Part shown: positions 7,331-14,995 of the stretch, piece after piece
Numbering within the stretch: position 1 is the first letter of the stretch
How the letters are laid out: the number at the start of each line of letters is the position of its first letter
Source of the DNA: Ignatzschineria sp.
GTDB taxonomy: Bacteria > Pseudomonadota > Gammaproteobacteria > Cardiobacteriales > Wohlfahrtiimonadaceae
DNA: 21,829 nt
Reading direction: 5' to 3'
Assembly: GCA_030151245.1 (NCBI GenBank)
Contig: JASLEF010000005.1
Coordinates: forward strand, 1-21,829
The notes under the pieces: generated by a model
Database searches by the model: none
Told to the model about the DNA's origin: nothing
What the model saw: only the letters and a program-made list of their open reading frames with translations
Translations under genes and position numbers: made by a program

Positions 7331-9127
7331 ATGAATTTTGATAGATACTTTAGAGAAGAGCTTGCTTTTTTAAAAGAGGAAGGACGTTTATATTCTGAAA
7401 TAAAGCCTCATTTAGCGGCATTTCTAGATGGTAAGAATACAGATCCTGATGTTGAAAGATTGCTGGAGGGATTCGCATTTTTAACGAGTCGTCTACGAGA
7501 AAAGTTAGACGATGACTTTCCTGAGTTATCCCACTCAATGATCAATATGTTATGGCCTAATTATTTAAGACCATTTCCTAGCGCAACAATCGTACAGTTC
7601 ACTCCCGTTAATAATGTTGTTTCTCAAAGAAAAGAGGTGAGTGCTGACATTAAATTAGCAGGTGAGGCACCAGAAAGTAAGATCAACTGTCACTTTGTAA
7701 CCTGTCGTAGTACGGCAATTTATCCGTTAGTTAGAACAGGGATTGATGTTGAACATTCTCGAGATAAAACAGTTCTAAATTTACAATTTGAAACACAGAA
7801 TCATTACGCTTTAAGTGGATTAGATTTACAAGATTTATCGTTTTTTTTAGGAGAGTCTTCGTATGAATCTAATACCTTGTATCTTTGGTTTCATCACTTC
7901 TTGAGTCATATAGAAGTGGTTGTGAGCGGGCAAAGTTTCTATCTTCAAAAAGAGTTGTTAACCGCGGAAGGTTTTTCTGAGGGAGAGGGAATTTTACCTT
8001 ATCCTAAAAATGTCTATCAAGGCTATCGGATTTTACATGAATATTTAGTATACCCTGAGAGCCTGCTTTCGATGAAGCTTTCTGGCTTACAAAAGTGTTT
8101 TATCAATAATAGTGATGATCATTTTGAAATTAAATTCCATTTCTCTAAGCCTTTTCCTGTAGATGTCAGAATAAATGATCGGCATTTGCAAATATTTTGT
8201 GTTCCTGCGATTAACCTGTTCCCATATTCTGCAGAGCCTATTTTGCTTACAGGTTATGAGGAGGAGTATTTAGCTATTCCGTCTTTATTAACACCTGATC
8301 ACTTTGAGGCTTTTAGCTTCTTTCAGGTGACCGGTTGGTCGGAAAATAATACTCCACCAAAGAGTGGATATATCCAAAAAACAGATCGTGTTCAAGATCG
8401 AACTTATTATCCTTTTGAAACGTTTCAACATGAGGAAGAGCGTGAACGTAAAGGAAATGCCTTCTATTACAGAACACGAATCAAAGAGAACATTTATCAC
8501 GGTGGCCTTGATCACTATATTTCGTTCTCACGAAGTGATGAAAGTGATCAGATTCTCAAAAATGAGACGATTTCTATAGATATGCTCTGTACTAATCGGT
8601 TTATACCGCTTGAGTTAGGAAAAGGGGATATTAAAGCGACGCAAAATACAGATCCTTCTTATGTGAATATTACTAATATCACAGAGCCCACCGTTCCATT
8701 ACATCCTATTATTGATGAGAAACTATTGTGGATGCTGATCTCGAACCTCTCTTTAAACTATACTTCGCTACTCTCAAAAGAGAGTTTACAAACGATTATT
8801 AAAGCTTATGACTTTAAATCTTTTCATGATAGACAGTCTGAAAAAATTACACGGAAAAAAATCAATGAGGGAATTATTTCTATAGAAACCACGACCATTG
8901 ATCGTATTTATAGAGGATTGCCGGTACGGGGTATCCGTTCTATTTTAAAATTAGACCAAGATGCATTCTCCTGTGAGGGAGATCTCTTTTTGTTTGGAAA
9001 AGTGCTGAGCCATTTCTTTGGGCTTTATGCAAGTATTAATTCGTTTCACGATTTAACGGTTATTAATGTGACAAATAATGAACGATATGAATTTCCAGCC
9101 ATTATAGGAGAGCAACCGTTAATATGA
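7331..9127 (+). CDS. tssF: TssF (VasA), T6SS baseplate protein
   Basis: TssF forms the baseplate wedge with TssG, TssE and TssK. The 598-residue product is of usual length and has the characteristic N-terminus: FDRYFREELAFLKEEG (about 3-18), then DPDVERLLEGFAFLTSRLR (about 38-56), DDFPELSHSMINMLWPNYLRP, and the C-terminal region with RGLPVRGI and the 'F.GE..LFG.VLS.FF.LYAS.NSF' pattern. The last codon overlaps tssG by four bases (ATGA), indicating translational coupling, as expected for proteins that assemble in a fixed TssF2-TssG1 ratio. Confidence 0.96.
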   Translation: MNFDRYFREELAFLKEEGRLYSEIKPHLAAFLDGKNTDPDVERLLEGFAFLTSRLREKLDDDFPELSHSMINMLWPNYLRPFPSATIVQFTPVNNVVSQRKEVSADIKLAGEAPESKINCHFVTCRSTAIYPLVRTGIDVEHSRDKTVLNLQFETQNHYALSGLDLQDLSFFLGESSYESNTLYLWFHHFLSHIEVVVSGQSFYLQKELLTAEGFSEGEGILPYPKNVYQGYRILHEYLVYPESLLSMKLSGLQKCFINNSDDHFEIKFHFSKPFPVDVRINDRHLQIFCVPAINLFPYSAEPILLTGYEEEYLAIPSLLTPDHFEAFSFFQVTGWSENNTPPKSGYIQKTDRVQDRTYYPFETFQHEEERERKGNAFYYRTRIKENIYHGGLDHYISFSRSDESDQILKNETISIDMLCTNRFIPLELGKGDIKATQNTDPSYVNITNITEPTVPLHPIIDEKLLWMLISNLSLNYTSLLSKESLQTIIKAYDFKSFHDRQSEKITRKKINEGIISIETTTIDRIYRGLPVRGIRSILKLDQDAFSCEGDLFLFGKVLSHFFGLYASINSFHDLTVINVTNNERYEFPAIIGEQPLI

Positions 9128-10089
9128 AAACGAAGTTTGCACACCTAGAAAAAAACGCGCGGTTTTATAGTTTTTATCAATTAAATAAATTAGTGCGTTT
9201 GCTAAATGAAGAGGATGATACACCTCTTTTATCTAGGAAAAAGGCTAAAAAAATCCTATTTACCTCATCAGCAAATATGGGGTTTGCCGCAACAGATGTC
9301 CAAAGTTTTGTGAATCACTTAGATTATTTTGAATTAGAATCTACTTTTTTAGGATTAGTGGGTTCTCAATCACCATTACCAAATTTTTTTCTAGATGAAT
9401 TAGCAATTAATGATGATGACTCTATCAGTAAGGATTTTCTGGGATTATTTAATCACAGAGCATTATCCATCCTTTATGAGGGATGGAAAAAATATCGCTA
9501 TCATGAAACCTATTTGCCTGATGCGCAGGATAAAATTTCACATTGTTTTTTTTCATTGATCGGGCTAGGAGATAGTGATTTAAGACAAGAGAGTGATTTA
9601 AATTGGTGCAAAATGCTGGCATATATCGGCTTAATTACAGGTAGGAGTCGATCTCAGGAGGTCATTAACGCTGTTGTTTCTCACTACTTTTCTGTGCAAA
9701 CAAGTATTCAAGAATGGGTTTTACGTTATGTGGATATCGCACCAGAACAACAGACTAAAATAGGATTTCAGAATTACCAATTAGGGGAAACTACGCTTCT
9801 GGGTAGTCAAATACAAGACCGTTCTAGCAAGTTTACAATCACTATTCATAATTTAGATATCTCGCGATTTATGGATTTTTTACCTTTTGGTAAAGAGCAT
9901 CAGGTTTTAAAAAAAGTCATTCAATTCATGCTGCGAACACAGATGGTTTATGACCTAAATCTTGAAATAAAAGCTAATGAAGTGAAATCACTTAATTTAA
10001 GTGAGGAAGCTGGAAGTTATTTGGGGTGGACCTCTTTTCTTGGTAAAACCGATATTTGCCGAAATATACATATTCAAATGGAAACATAG
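9124..10089 (+). CDS. tssG: TssG (VasB), T6SS baseplate protein
   Basis: TssG bridges two TssF copies in the baseplate wedge and binds TssK. The 321-residue protein has the family N-terminus (FYSFYQLNKLVRLLNE, about 15-30), the SSANMGFAATDVQSF stretch, the GLVGSQSPLPNFFLDEL motif (about 79-95), FLGLFNHRALSILYEGWKKYRY (about 105-127), and the C-terminal LGWTSFLG typical of TssG. It is translationally coupled to tssF through an ATGA overlap. Transcription units may be interrupted after it: a 210-base gap with a long stem-loop and repeats precedes fha. Confidence 0.95.
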   Translation: MKTKFAHLEKNARFYSFYQLNKLVRLLNEEDDTPLLSRKKAKKILFTSSANMGFAATDVQSFVNHLDYFELESTFLGLVGSQSPLPNFFLDELAINDDDSISKDFLGLFNHRALSILYEGWKKYRYHETYLPDAQDKISHCFFSLIGLGDSDLRQESDLNWCKMLAYIGLITGRSRSQEVINAVVSHYFSVQTSIQEWVLRYVDIAPEQQTKIGFQNYQLGETTLLGSQIQDRSSKFTITIHNLDISRFMDFLPFGKEHQVLKKVIQFMLRTQMVYDLNLEIKANEVKSLNLSEEAGSYLGWTSFLGKTDICRNIHIQMET

Positions 10090-10101
10090 TGATCGATGAT
10101 C

Positions 10102-10148
10102 ATTATTAACCACTCACTATTAGCAATTAATGGTGAGTAGTTAATAGT
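10102..10148. repeat. Long imperfect palindrome (21-position stem) after tssG
   Basis: Bases 10102-10122 pair with 10128-10148 across a 5-base loop GCAAT (10123-10127). Of 21 positions one is a mismatch (10111/10139) and two are G-T wobbles; the innermost part is CTCACTATTA against TAATGGTGAG. It begins 12 bases after the tssG stop. No T-run follows, so it is not a classical intrinsic terminator. It could be an RNA stability or pausing element, or a decayed terminal repeat of a small mobile element. Confidence 0.6.
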
Positions 10149-10158
10149 TAATAGTTAG
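10138..10158. repeat. Heptamer tandem repeat TAGTTAA x3 (last copy TAGTTAG)
   Basis: TAGTTAA at 10138-10144 and 10145-10151 is followed by TAGTTAG at 10152-10158. The repeat overlaps the right arm of the preceding palindrome. Related words (TTAGT, AGTTAAT, TAATTAG) continue through the rest of the gap, so the array looks like the clearest part of a longer decayed repeat tract. Confidence 0.65.
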
Positions 10159-10161
10159 TGC

Positions 10162-10199
10162 TTAGTCGTTAAAGATTAATGATTGGTAATTAGTCGTTA
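10162..10199. repeat. Direct repeat TTAGTCGTTA, two copies
   Basis: TTAGTCGTTA occurs at 10162-10171 and exactly again at 10190-10199, 28 bases apart (start to start). It belongs to the same low-complexity block of TTAG/TAAT words that fills 10090-10290 between tssG and fha. Function is unknown: a binding-site pair or a by-product of replication slippage are both possible. Confidence 0.5.
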
Positions 10200-10299
10200 G
10201 TTAATGATGATGATTGATAGTGACTAGTAGTAATTAATAGCTAGTTATTAGTATCAAGAGAGTTAAGAAGATTAATAGCTTGAAAAATAAGGTAAAATT

Positions 10300-11484
10300 A
10301 TGAAACAAAATATGGATAGTCAGAAGCTACATTGCATTATTACGAATAGCCAAGGGTTAAAAATAGGGGTTAATCCTGAACATGTTTTTGATAATAAAGG
10401 CGGCACGATTGGTTCCGGATCTCAGGCAGATTGGATGTTATCATCCGATCAGCATAAAATTTTAGAAAAGCATTGTTCAATTGTGGTGTTAGATCAGCAG
10501 TACTGTTTAATTGATCATTCAGGGAAGGTATTTATTAACTATTCTCATTCTCCTATTAAAATTGATACTCCTGTAGCTTTAGGATTAGAGGATCTTATTA
10601 CTATTGGTGGATACCACATTAAATTTCAGGCTTTTTCTAATAAAGAGAATGATCCGCTCCTTTTTCACAAACAGAGTCTCAATAGTATGTTTGCAAATGA
10701 ATTAGGAGAGAATATTATTCCAGAAAATTATAATGAAACAATTGATCCTCTATCCGCTTTAGAGATTCAAGATCGTAAAATAAATAGCGCACCCTCGCAT
10801 TCTTCTTATCACTTAGATGCTGTCATTGGTGCTCATGAAATTGATTACAGTAATATTGACTACTCATCCTCTAAAGATTCTGGGGAGTCTCAAAATTCTC
10901 ATTTTGTTTTAGCACCTATTATCAAAGGGTTAGAGGCTAAACTGAATAGTAATTTAACTTCAACAGAGATGCAGTATATTGCAGAAGAGATAGGGGCTTC
11001 TTTAAAAGAGGTTGTGACAGGCTTATTAAGCTTACATGAACAAGCTCAAAAAATTAATCATAACTCCACTGAAAAAATTTTCCAGCCCATTATTGATAAT
11101 CCTTTGAAGATGGGATTATCGTATGAAGAAACGATTAATTTAATGTTTGATTCCAAAGCAAGTCTCGTTCATCTTGCAGCTCCTGCTGCCATTAAAGAGA
11201 GTTTAGAGTTAATTGCTAATCATCAAAAAGCAACGGAGCATGCCGTGAATGTTGCGCTTGAGAGTATTTTGGAAGCCTTATCTCCGGAACGTTTAACTGA
11301 ACGCTTTAACTATTATCGAGCTGCCCGAAACTTACCGGTTGAAGATAAAGAGTCATGGGCTTGGAAGATGTATCAGGCGTATTATTTAGAACTTACTTCT
11401 AGCAGACAAACTGGATTTAACAAGCTCTTTTGGGAAATTTTTGAGCAAAGTTATGATAAAGAGATTAGAGATTTACAAAAGTAA
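10300..11484 (+). CDS. tagH: Fha/TagH, FHA-domain T6SS accessory protein (VasC-like)
   Basis: FHA-domain proteins of T6SS act at the cytoplasmic side of the membrane complex and are often needed for assembly; in some species they bind phosphothreonine. The 394-residue product has an N-terminal FHA domain (about 10-100) and a C-terminal TagH domain (about 210-394), ending in the typical LFWEIFEQSYDKEIRDL. The linker (about 110-205) looks disordered. The phosphopeptide site is not canonical: the usual IGR is IGSGS (37-41), the SxxH motif is LEKH (55-58), and the NG after it is GK (75-76). Phosphothreonine binding is therefore doubtful. AAGG at 10289-10292 is the ribosome site. A 210-base repeat-rich gap separates it from tssG, so it may begin a second transcription unit with tssJ and onward. 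Confidence 0.9.
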   Translation: MKQNMDSQKLHCIITNSQGLKIGVNPEHVFDNKGGTIGSGSQADWMLSSDQHKILEKHCSIVVLDQQYCLIDHSGKVFINYSHSPIKIDTPVALGLEDLITIGGYHIKFQAFSNKENDPLLFHKQSLNSMFANELGENIIPENYNETIDPLSALEIQDRKINSAPSHSSYHLDAVIGAHEIDYSNIDYSSSKDSGESQNSHFVLAPIIKGLEAKLNSNLTSTEMQYIAEEIGASLKEVVTGLLSLHEQAQKINHNSTEKIFQPIIDNPLKMGLSYEETINLMFDSKASLVHLAAPAAIKESLELIANHQKATEHAVNVALESILEALSPERLTERFNYYRAARNLPVEDKESWAWKMYQAYYLELTSSRQTGFNKLFWEIFEQSYDKEIRDLQK

Positions 11485-11508
11485 TTTATCGATTAATGGA
11501 GTTTAAAT

Positions 11509-12036
11509 ATGATGAGTTATATGCGCTTAGGCATTTTCCTACTTTTTACCATCTCTCTCTTGGGGTGCACTACTGCAGGAAAAGTCGCAAAAGTTATTGC
11601 TAATCCTGATATTCAGGTGGGTAAAAATGATGACCAACCTTCAATGGTTGATTTAGTGTTAGTCGGTGATGATTACATTAATAGTAACTTTTACGGAGAT
11701 CCTACCTCGGTGGTGATTGAGTTTTATTATCTACGAGATAAGTCTCGATTTTTAGCCGCTGATTATGACAGTATTTCACTGGGTGATATGAAAGAGGTGA
11801 TTGGTAAGGCCTATTTAGATCATGAAGAATATTTGATAGAGCCTTCAACAAATGAGTATGTTTCACAAATTGAAATCCCAGATCGCACAAGATATTTGGG
11901 GGTCATTGCTCATTATTCAGATATTGATAATGTTTTATGGAAAAAGATATTGCCGATTAAAGCATCAGGCGATAACGCAAAAATCATGATTCTTGCAAAA
12001 GAACGCGAAATAAAATTTGAGAGATTGGAAGATTAA
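11509..12036 (+). CDS. tssJ: TssJ (VasD), outer-membrane lipoprotein of the T6SS membrane complex
   Basis: TssJ is anchored by lipid in the outer membrane and holds the periplasmic end of TssM. The 175-residue protein begins with a lipoprotein signal: charged start, hydrophobic stretch (about 7-18) and lipobox SLLGC with Cys20. The residue after Cys is Thr, compatible with outer-membrane sorting. The mature part shows the TssJ beta-sandwich pattern, including 'D..LVGDDYIN.N..G.P..VVIEFYYL.D..RF..ADYDSI' (about 48-84) and the later EIPDRTRYLGVIAHYSDIDN (about 122-141). It lies between fha and tssK, with tssK starting 3 bases after its stop, as in Vibrio loci. Confidence 0.94.
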   Translation: MMSYMRLGIFLLFTISLLGCTTAGKVAKVIANPDIQVGKNDDQPSMVDLVLVGDDYINSNFYGDPTSVVIEFYYLRDKSRFLAADYDSISLGDMKEVIGKAYLDHEEYLIEPSTNEYVSQIEIPDRTRYLGVIAHYSDIDNVLWKKILPIKASGDNAKIMILAKEREIKFERLED

Positions 12037-12039
12037 ACT

Positions 12040-13374
12040 ATGTCAAAAAATAGCCGAGTTATATGGTCAGAAGGACTCTTTATTAAACCTCACCACTTTC
12101 AACAGATGCAAAGTAATGTTGAGTATTTAATTGAGTCTAGAAGTAAAAGTTTAATGACAAACAGTTATGGAATTTTAGACTTTAAAATTAATGAAGAACA
12201 CTTAAAATTTGGAAAAATCACATTGGACTCAGTTTCTGGGGTGATGCCGGATGGGACATACTTTGATTTTCCAGTGGAAGATTTGCTCCCTCATTCATTA
12301 GAAGTCTCATCTACGCAAGCCGGAAATGAGATCATTTATCTAGTTGTTTCTGAAAAAAGTAATAGTCAGTATGAAATTAGTCAAAGTAAAGAGGGCGCAG
12401 GCCGATATATTAAAGAGTCGAGTTTAGTCAGGGATACTCATAGTGATATGGGGAAAGTTGATGAGATAGATATTGCTCGCGTAAAGTTAGATTTAATGCT
12501 AGGTAATGAAGATAAGAGCTCTTATAGTGCAATTGCGATTGCAAGGGTTCAATGTAAAACGGATTCTGGGGCCGTCCAGTTATATCCTGATTATATCCCT
12601 TGTCATCTGAATTCTAAAAAAATTAAAATAATCAGCGGTTATTTAGTTGAACTAGAGGGTTTAGTTCGAACCCGTGCTGAAAATATTGCAAAGAGAGTGG
12701 GAAGTCCTAATCAAAGCGGTGTTGCTGACGTTTCTGATTTTATGATGTTACAGCTCCTAAACTCGATGCAGGGAGAATTAAAGGGATTATTAAATACTAA
12801 TCATTTACATCCTGAAGTTTTACATCATTTTATGATGCGTTATAGCTCGGAATTAGCAACGTTTGTTTCTGAAAACCGGCTTCCCCCGCCATTTTTAAGC
12901 TTTGACCATGCATATCCTGATCAATCTATCAAAGAGTGTATGTATCTATTGCGCGAAGCTTTAAGTTATGAGTTTGATCTTCGAGCGATTCCGATTCAAA
13001 TTAAGCCTAGAGAATATGGAATTAGTATTGCTCCAATACAGGATATGTCATTACTAGATCATGCTGAATTTATTTTAGCCTTAAAAGCGGAGATGTCTCA
13101 CGATGATTTAAGTCGTTACTTCATACAGCAATCTAAAGTGGCATCCATAGAAAGCATTCGAGATATTACATCCGTACAGCTCCCTGCAATACCTTTAATA
13201 CCTTTACCAGTAACGCCAAGACAACTCCCTTATCATGCGGATTATCTCTACTTTAAATTAGATAAGAGCCATTCATCTTGGCATATGTTAAAAGGCTCTA
13301 GTGGTTTTGCATTCCATGTTCCACCAGAAAGTTTCCCGGGTCTTGATATGCAGTTTTGGGCAATTCGGGAATAG
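12040..13374 (+). CDS. tssK: TssK (VasE), T6SS baseplate-to-membrane connector
   Basis: TssK trimers link the TssE-F-G wedge to the cytoplasmic parts of TssL and TssM and resemble phage receptor-binding proteins. The 444-residue product is of normal length. It has the hallmark N-terminus VIWSEGLFIKPHHFQQ (about 7-22), the central helix region with HPEVLHHFMMRYSSELATF (about 262-280), and the C-terminal receptor-binding part with LPLIPLPVTPRQLPYHADYLYFKLD-type sequence (about 386-412). The ATG follows the tssJ stop after 3 bases, so the two are probably co-translated. A 64-base gap without clear signals follows before tssL. Confidence 0.96.
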   Translation: MSKNSRVIWSEGLFIKPHHFQQMQSNVEYLIESRSKSLMTNSYGILDFKINEEHLKFGKITLDSVSGVMPDGTYFDFPVEDLLPHSLEVSSTQAGNEIIYLVVSEKSNSQYEISQSKEGAGRYIKESSLVRDTHSDMGKVDEIDIARVKLDLMLGNEDKSSYSAIAIARVQCKTDSGAVQLYPDYIPCHLNSKKIKIISGYLVELEGLVRTRAENIAKRVGSPNQSGVADVSDFMMLQLLNSMQGELKGLLNTNHLHPEVLHHFMMRYSSELATFVSENRLPPPFLSFDHAYPDQSIKECMYLLREALSYEFDLRAIPIQIKPREYGISIAPIQDMSLLDHAEFILALKAEMSHDDLSRYFIQQSKVASIESIRDITSVQLPAIPLIPLPVTPRQLPYHADYLYFKLDKSHSSWHMLKGSSGFAFHVPPESFPGLDMQFWAIRE

Positions 13375-13438
13375 TGCGCGATATGAGAACGATTACTAAA
13401 GTCATATTTTATACTAATAAACATAGAGGTTATGAGTC

Positions 13439-14344
13439 ATGACTAAACAACCATCTCCGTCAGAATCATTTGATAACATCAATGTCTCAAAGCAGGATAA
13501 TCATGTGAATAGCTCTTATTCTGAAGAAGAGGATTTTTCCGCAAAACTAGATCCTTATGGTGACCCTTTTATTGAACATATTTTGTTTGAGGAAGATAAC
13601 CCCCTAAATCTCGACCCTGATTATTGGTTTCAATTAAGAGGCTCTAATGAGCATAACCATTTTATTGACTGTGCAACACCATTAATAGGGTTAATTTTGC
13701 GTGCTAAAAAACAGAAAAATCCTCATCGAGATCTTCATCATTTGTATCAGCAATGTGTGGATGAAATTACCAGTATTGAATATGAGTTGTTAGAAGCAGG
13801 ACAAGAGACGGCAACGGTTATTGCCTATCGTTATATTTTATGTACCTTTATTGATGAAGCAATTATGAGTACAGAGTGGGGCGCTAGCTCTTCTTGGATG
13901 TCCAAATCTTTACTTGTACATTTCCATAATGAATCATGGGGTGGAGAAAAAATCTATCTAATTATTAAGAAGTTAGAGCAAGATTTTGAAAAATATTTTA
14001 ATTTGTTAGAGTTCGTATTTATCTGTTTATGCCTTGGCTTCCAGGGGCGGTTCAAAGTCTTGGCGTATCATGAGCAGAAAAAACATGAAGCGATTGTCCA
14101 TGGTCTTTACGATAAATTGCGGCTATATCGAAAACAACAAACAGGCTCCTTAATCTCTCCTTATGAAAACATTATTCCTAAGAAATATTCATTTGATCAA
14201 ATCATAACCCCCAAGAAGGTCATCCTCTCAGTCTTATGTATTACCTTCATTATTTATCTAATTTATGCAATATCATTAAGTAGTGATAGTTCCATATTAG
14301 TCAATGATTTGAAAGATATTTTATCTCAAGAGGAGCAATTATGA
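13439..14344 (+). CDS. tssL: TssL (DotU/VasF), inner-membrane T6SS protein
   Basis: TssL is an inner-membrane protein with a cytoplasmic DotU domain that binds TssK and TssM. The 301-residue product has a polar N-terminal extension (about 1-55), the DotU domain (about 60-230, with FIDCATPLIGLILRAK, YILCTFIDEAIMSTEWG and LEFVFICLCLGFQGRF), and one C-terminal transmembrane helix (261-279), with only about 22 residues beyond it. It has no OmpA/peptidoglycan-binding domain, so wall anchoring, if any, must come from another protein. AGAGG 9 bases upstream supports the ATG at 13439. The stop overlaps the next gene as ATGA, showing coupling with tagO. Confidence 0.95.
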   Translation: MTKQPSPSESFDNINVSKQDNHVNSSYSEEEDFSAKLDPYGDPFIEHILFEEDNPLNLDPDYWFQLRGSNEHNHFIDCATPLIGLILRAKKQKNPHRDLHHLYQQCVDEITSIEYELLEAGQETATVIAYRYILCTFIDEAIMSTEWGASSSWMSKSLLVHFHNESWGGEKIYLIIKKLEQDFEKYFNLLEFVFICLCLGFQGRFKVLAYHEQKKHEAIVHGLYDKLRLYRKQQTGSLISPYENIIPKKYSFDQIITPKKVILSVLCITFIIYLIYAISLSSDSSILVNDLKDILSQEEQL

Positions 14345-14994
14345 TGTATCAAAGAAATATCATGCTGTTGCTCGGACTACTATTGAGCACTCTATTATTC
14401 ATGCCAGCATTAGCGCAAGATCATGCGATGTTAGAAAAGATAGAGGCATGTAAAACGATTCTTACAGATAGGGATCGCCTATTTTGTTTTGATGAAACTT
14501 TTAATACGCCTATATTTTCTTCAGATAGTCATGTTTCAACACCTGAAAGGCCAAGTCAACCGCAAGAGTGGCTCGACATTCAGCGAATGGAACAAAAAAG
14601 ACCCATGGATGCAACGGGCTTTTGGGAAACGAGAAAAAGTCTAGAGCTCTATGATTCGCTCTATTTTACCCAGTCTGTGGAGAATTTAGGGATCGTTGTA
14701 TTGAGTTGTATTAACAATATTAGTCGAGTGGAGATTATGTTAGAAACTCCCTTACACAAAGGGGTTGTTCCGGTATCTATTTCTGGGAAAACAGAAATTA
14801 AGCATCAATGGTTACTAGATGATACAGGCTATATTTTAAGAGAAGGTAGAGGGTTACCCTCTATCGCAACCACTCGTAATTTAATGGGCCAATCACAGTT
14901 TTCACTTAGCATTAATGATCGCCATTACATACTCTCTTTGAAAAATTTTGGGGCACAGGTAAAAGAGTTACAAACTCTTTGTCATTGGAGATAG
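14341..14994 (+). CDS. tagO: TagO/VasI family periplasmic T6SS-associated protein
   Basis: VasI/TagO proteins are small exported proteins found in Vibrio-type T6SS loci; their exact task is not settled. The 217-residue product has a signal peptide with hydrophobic core 7-22 and a signal peptidase I site after ALA (23-25). The mature start carries the family cysteine pair C37 and C49 in 'C..IL.DRDRLFC.DE.F', which could form a disulphide. A beta-rich domain follows (SGKTEIKHQWLLDDTGYILR and the RNLMGQSQFSLSINDRHYILS-type region at about 179-199). A second ATG immediately follows the first; either could be used. It overlaps tssL by four bases and ends one base before tssA, so it is part of a coupled series. 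Family call is fairly confident; function is not. Confidence 0.8.
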   Translation: MMYQRNIMLLLGLLLSTLLFMPALAQDHAMLEKIEACKTILTDRDRLFCFDETFNTPIFSSDSHVSTPERPSQPQEWLDIQRMEQKRPMDATGFWETRKSLELYDSLYFTQSVENLGIVVLSCINNISRVEIMLETPLHKGVVPVSISGKTEIKHQWLLDDTGYILREGRGLPSIATTRNLMGQSQFSLSINDRHYILSLKNFGAQVKELQTLCHWR

Positions 14995-14995
14995 T

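Noticed and set aside
10138..10199. CRISPR-like array in the tssG-fha gap
   Set aside because: The repeats are 7-10 bases, adjacent or irregularly spaced, with no repeat-spacer layout.
10214..10243. Sigma-70 promoter TTGATA-N18-TAGCTA upstream of fha
   Set aside because: The -10 match is poor and the region is so rich in TTAG/TAAT words that such matches are expected by chance.
13432..13446. Tiny ATG-stop frame (MSHD) overlapping the tssL start
   Set aside because: It is only four codons and the AGAGG site is better spaced for the tssL ATG. It is most likely chance; a leader-peptide role cannot be supported.
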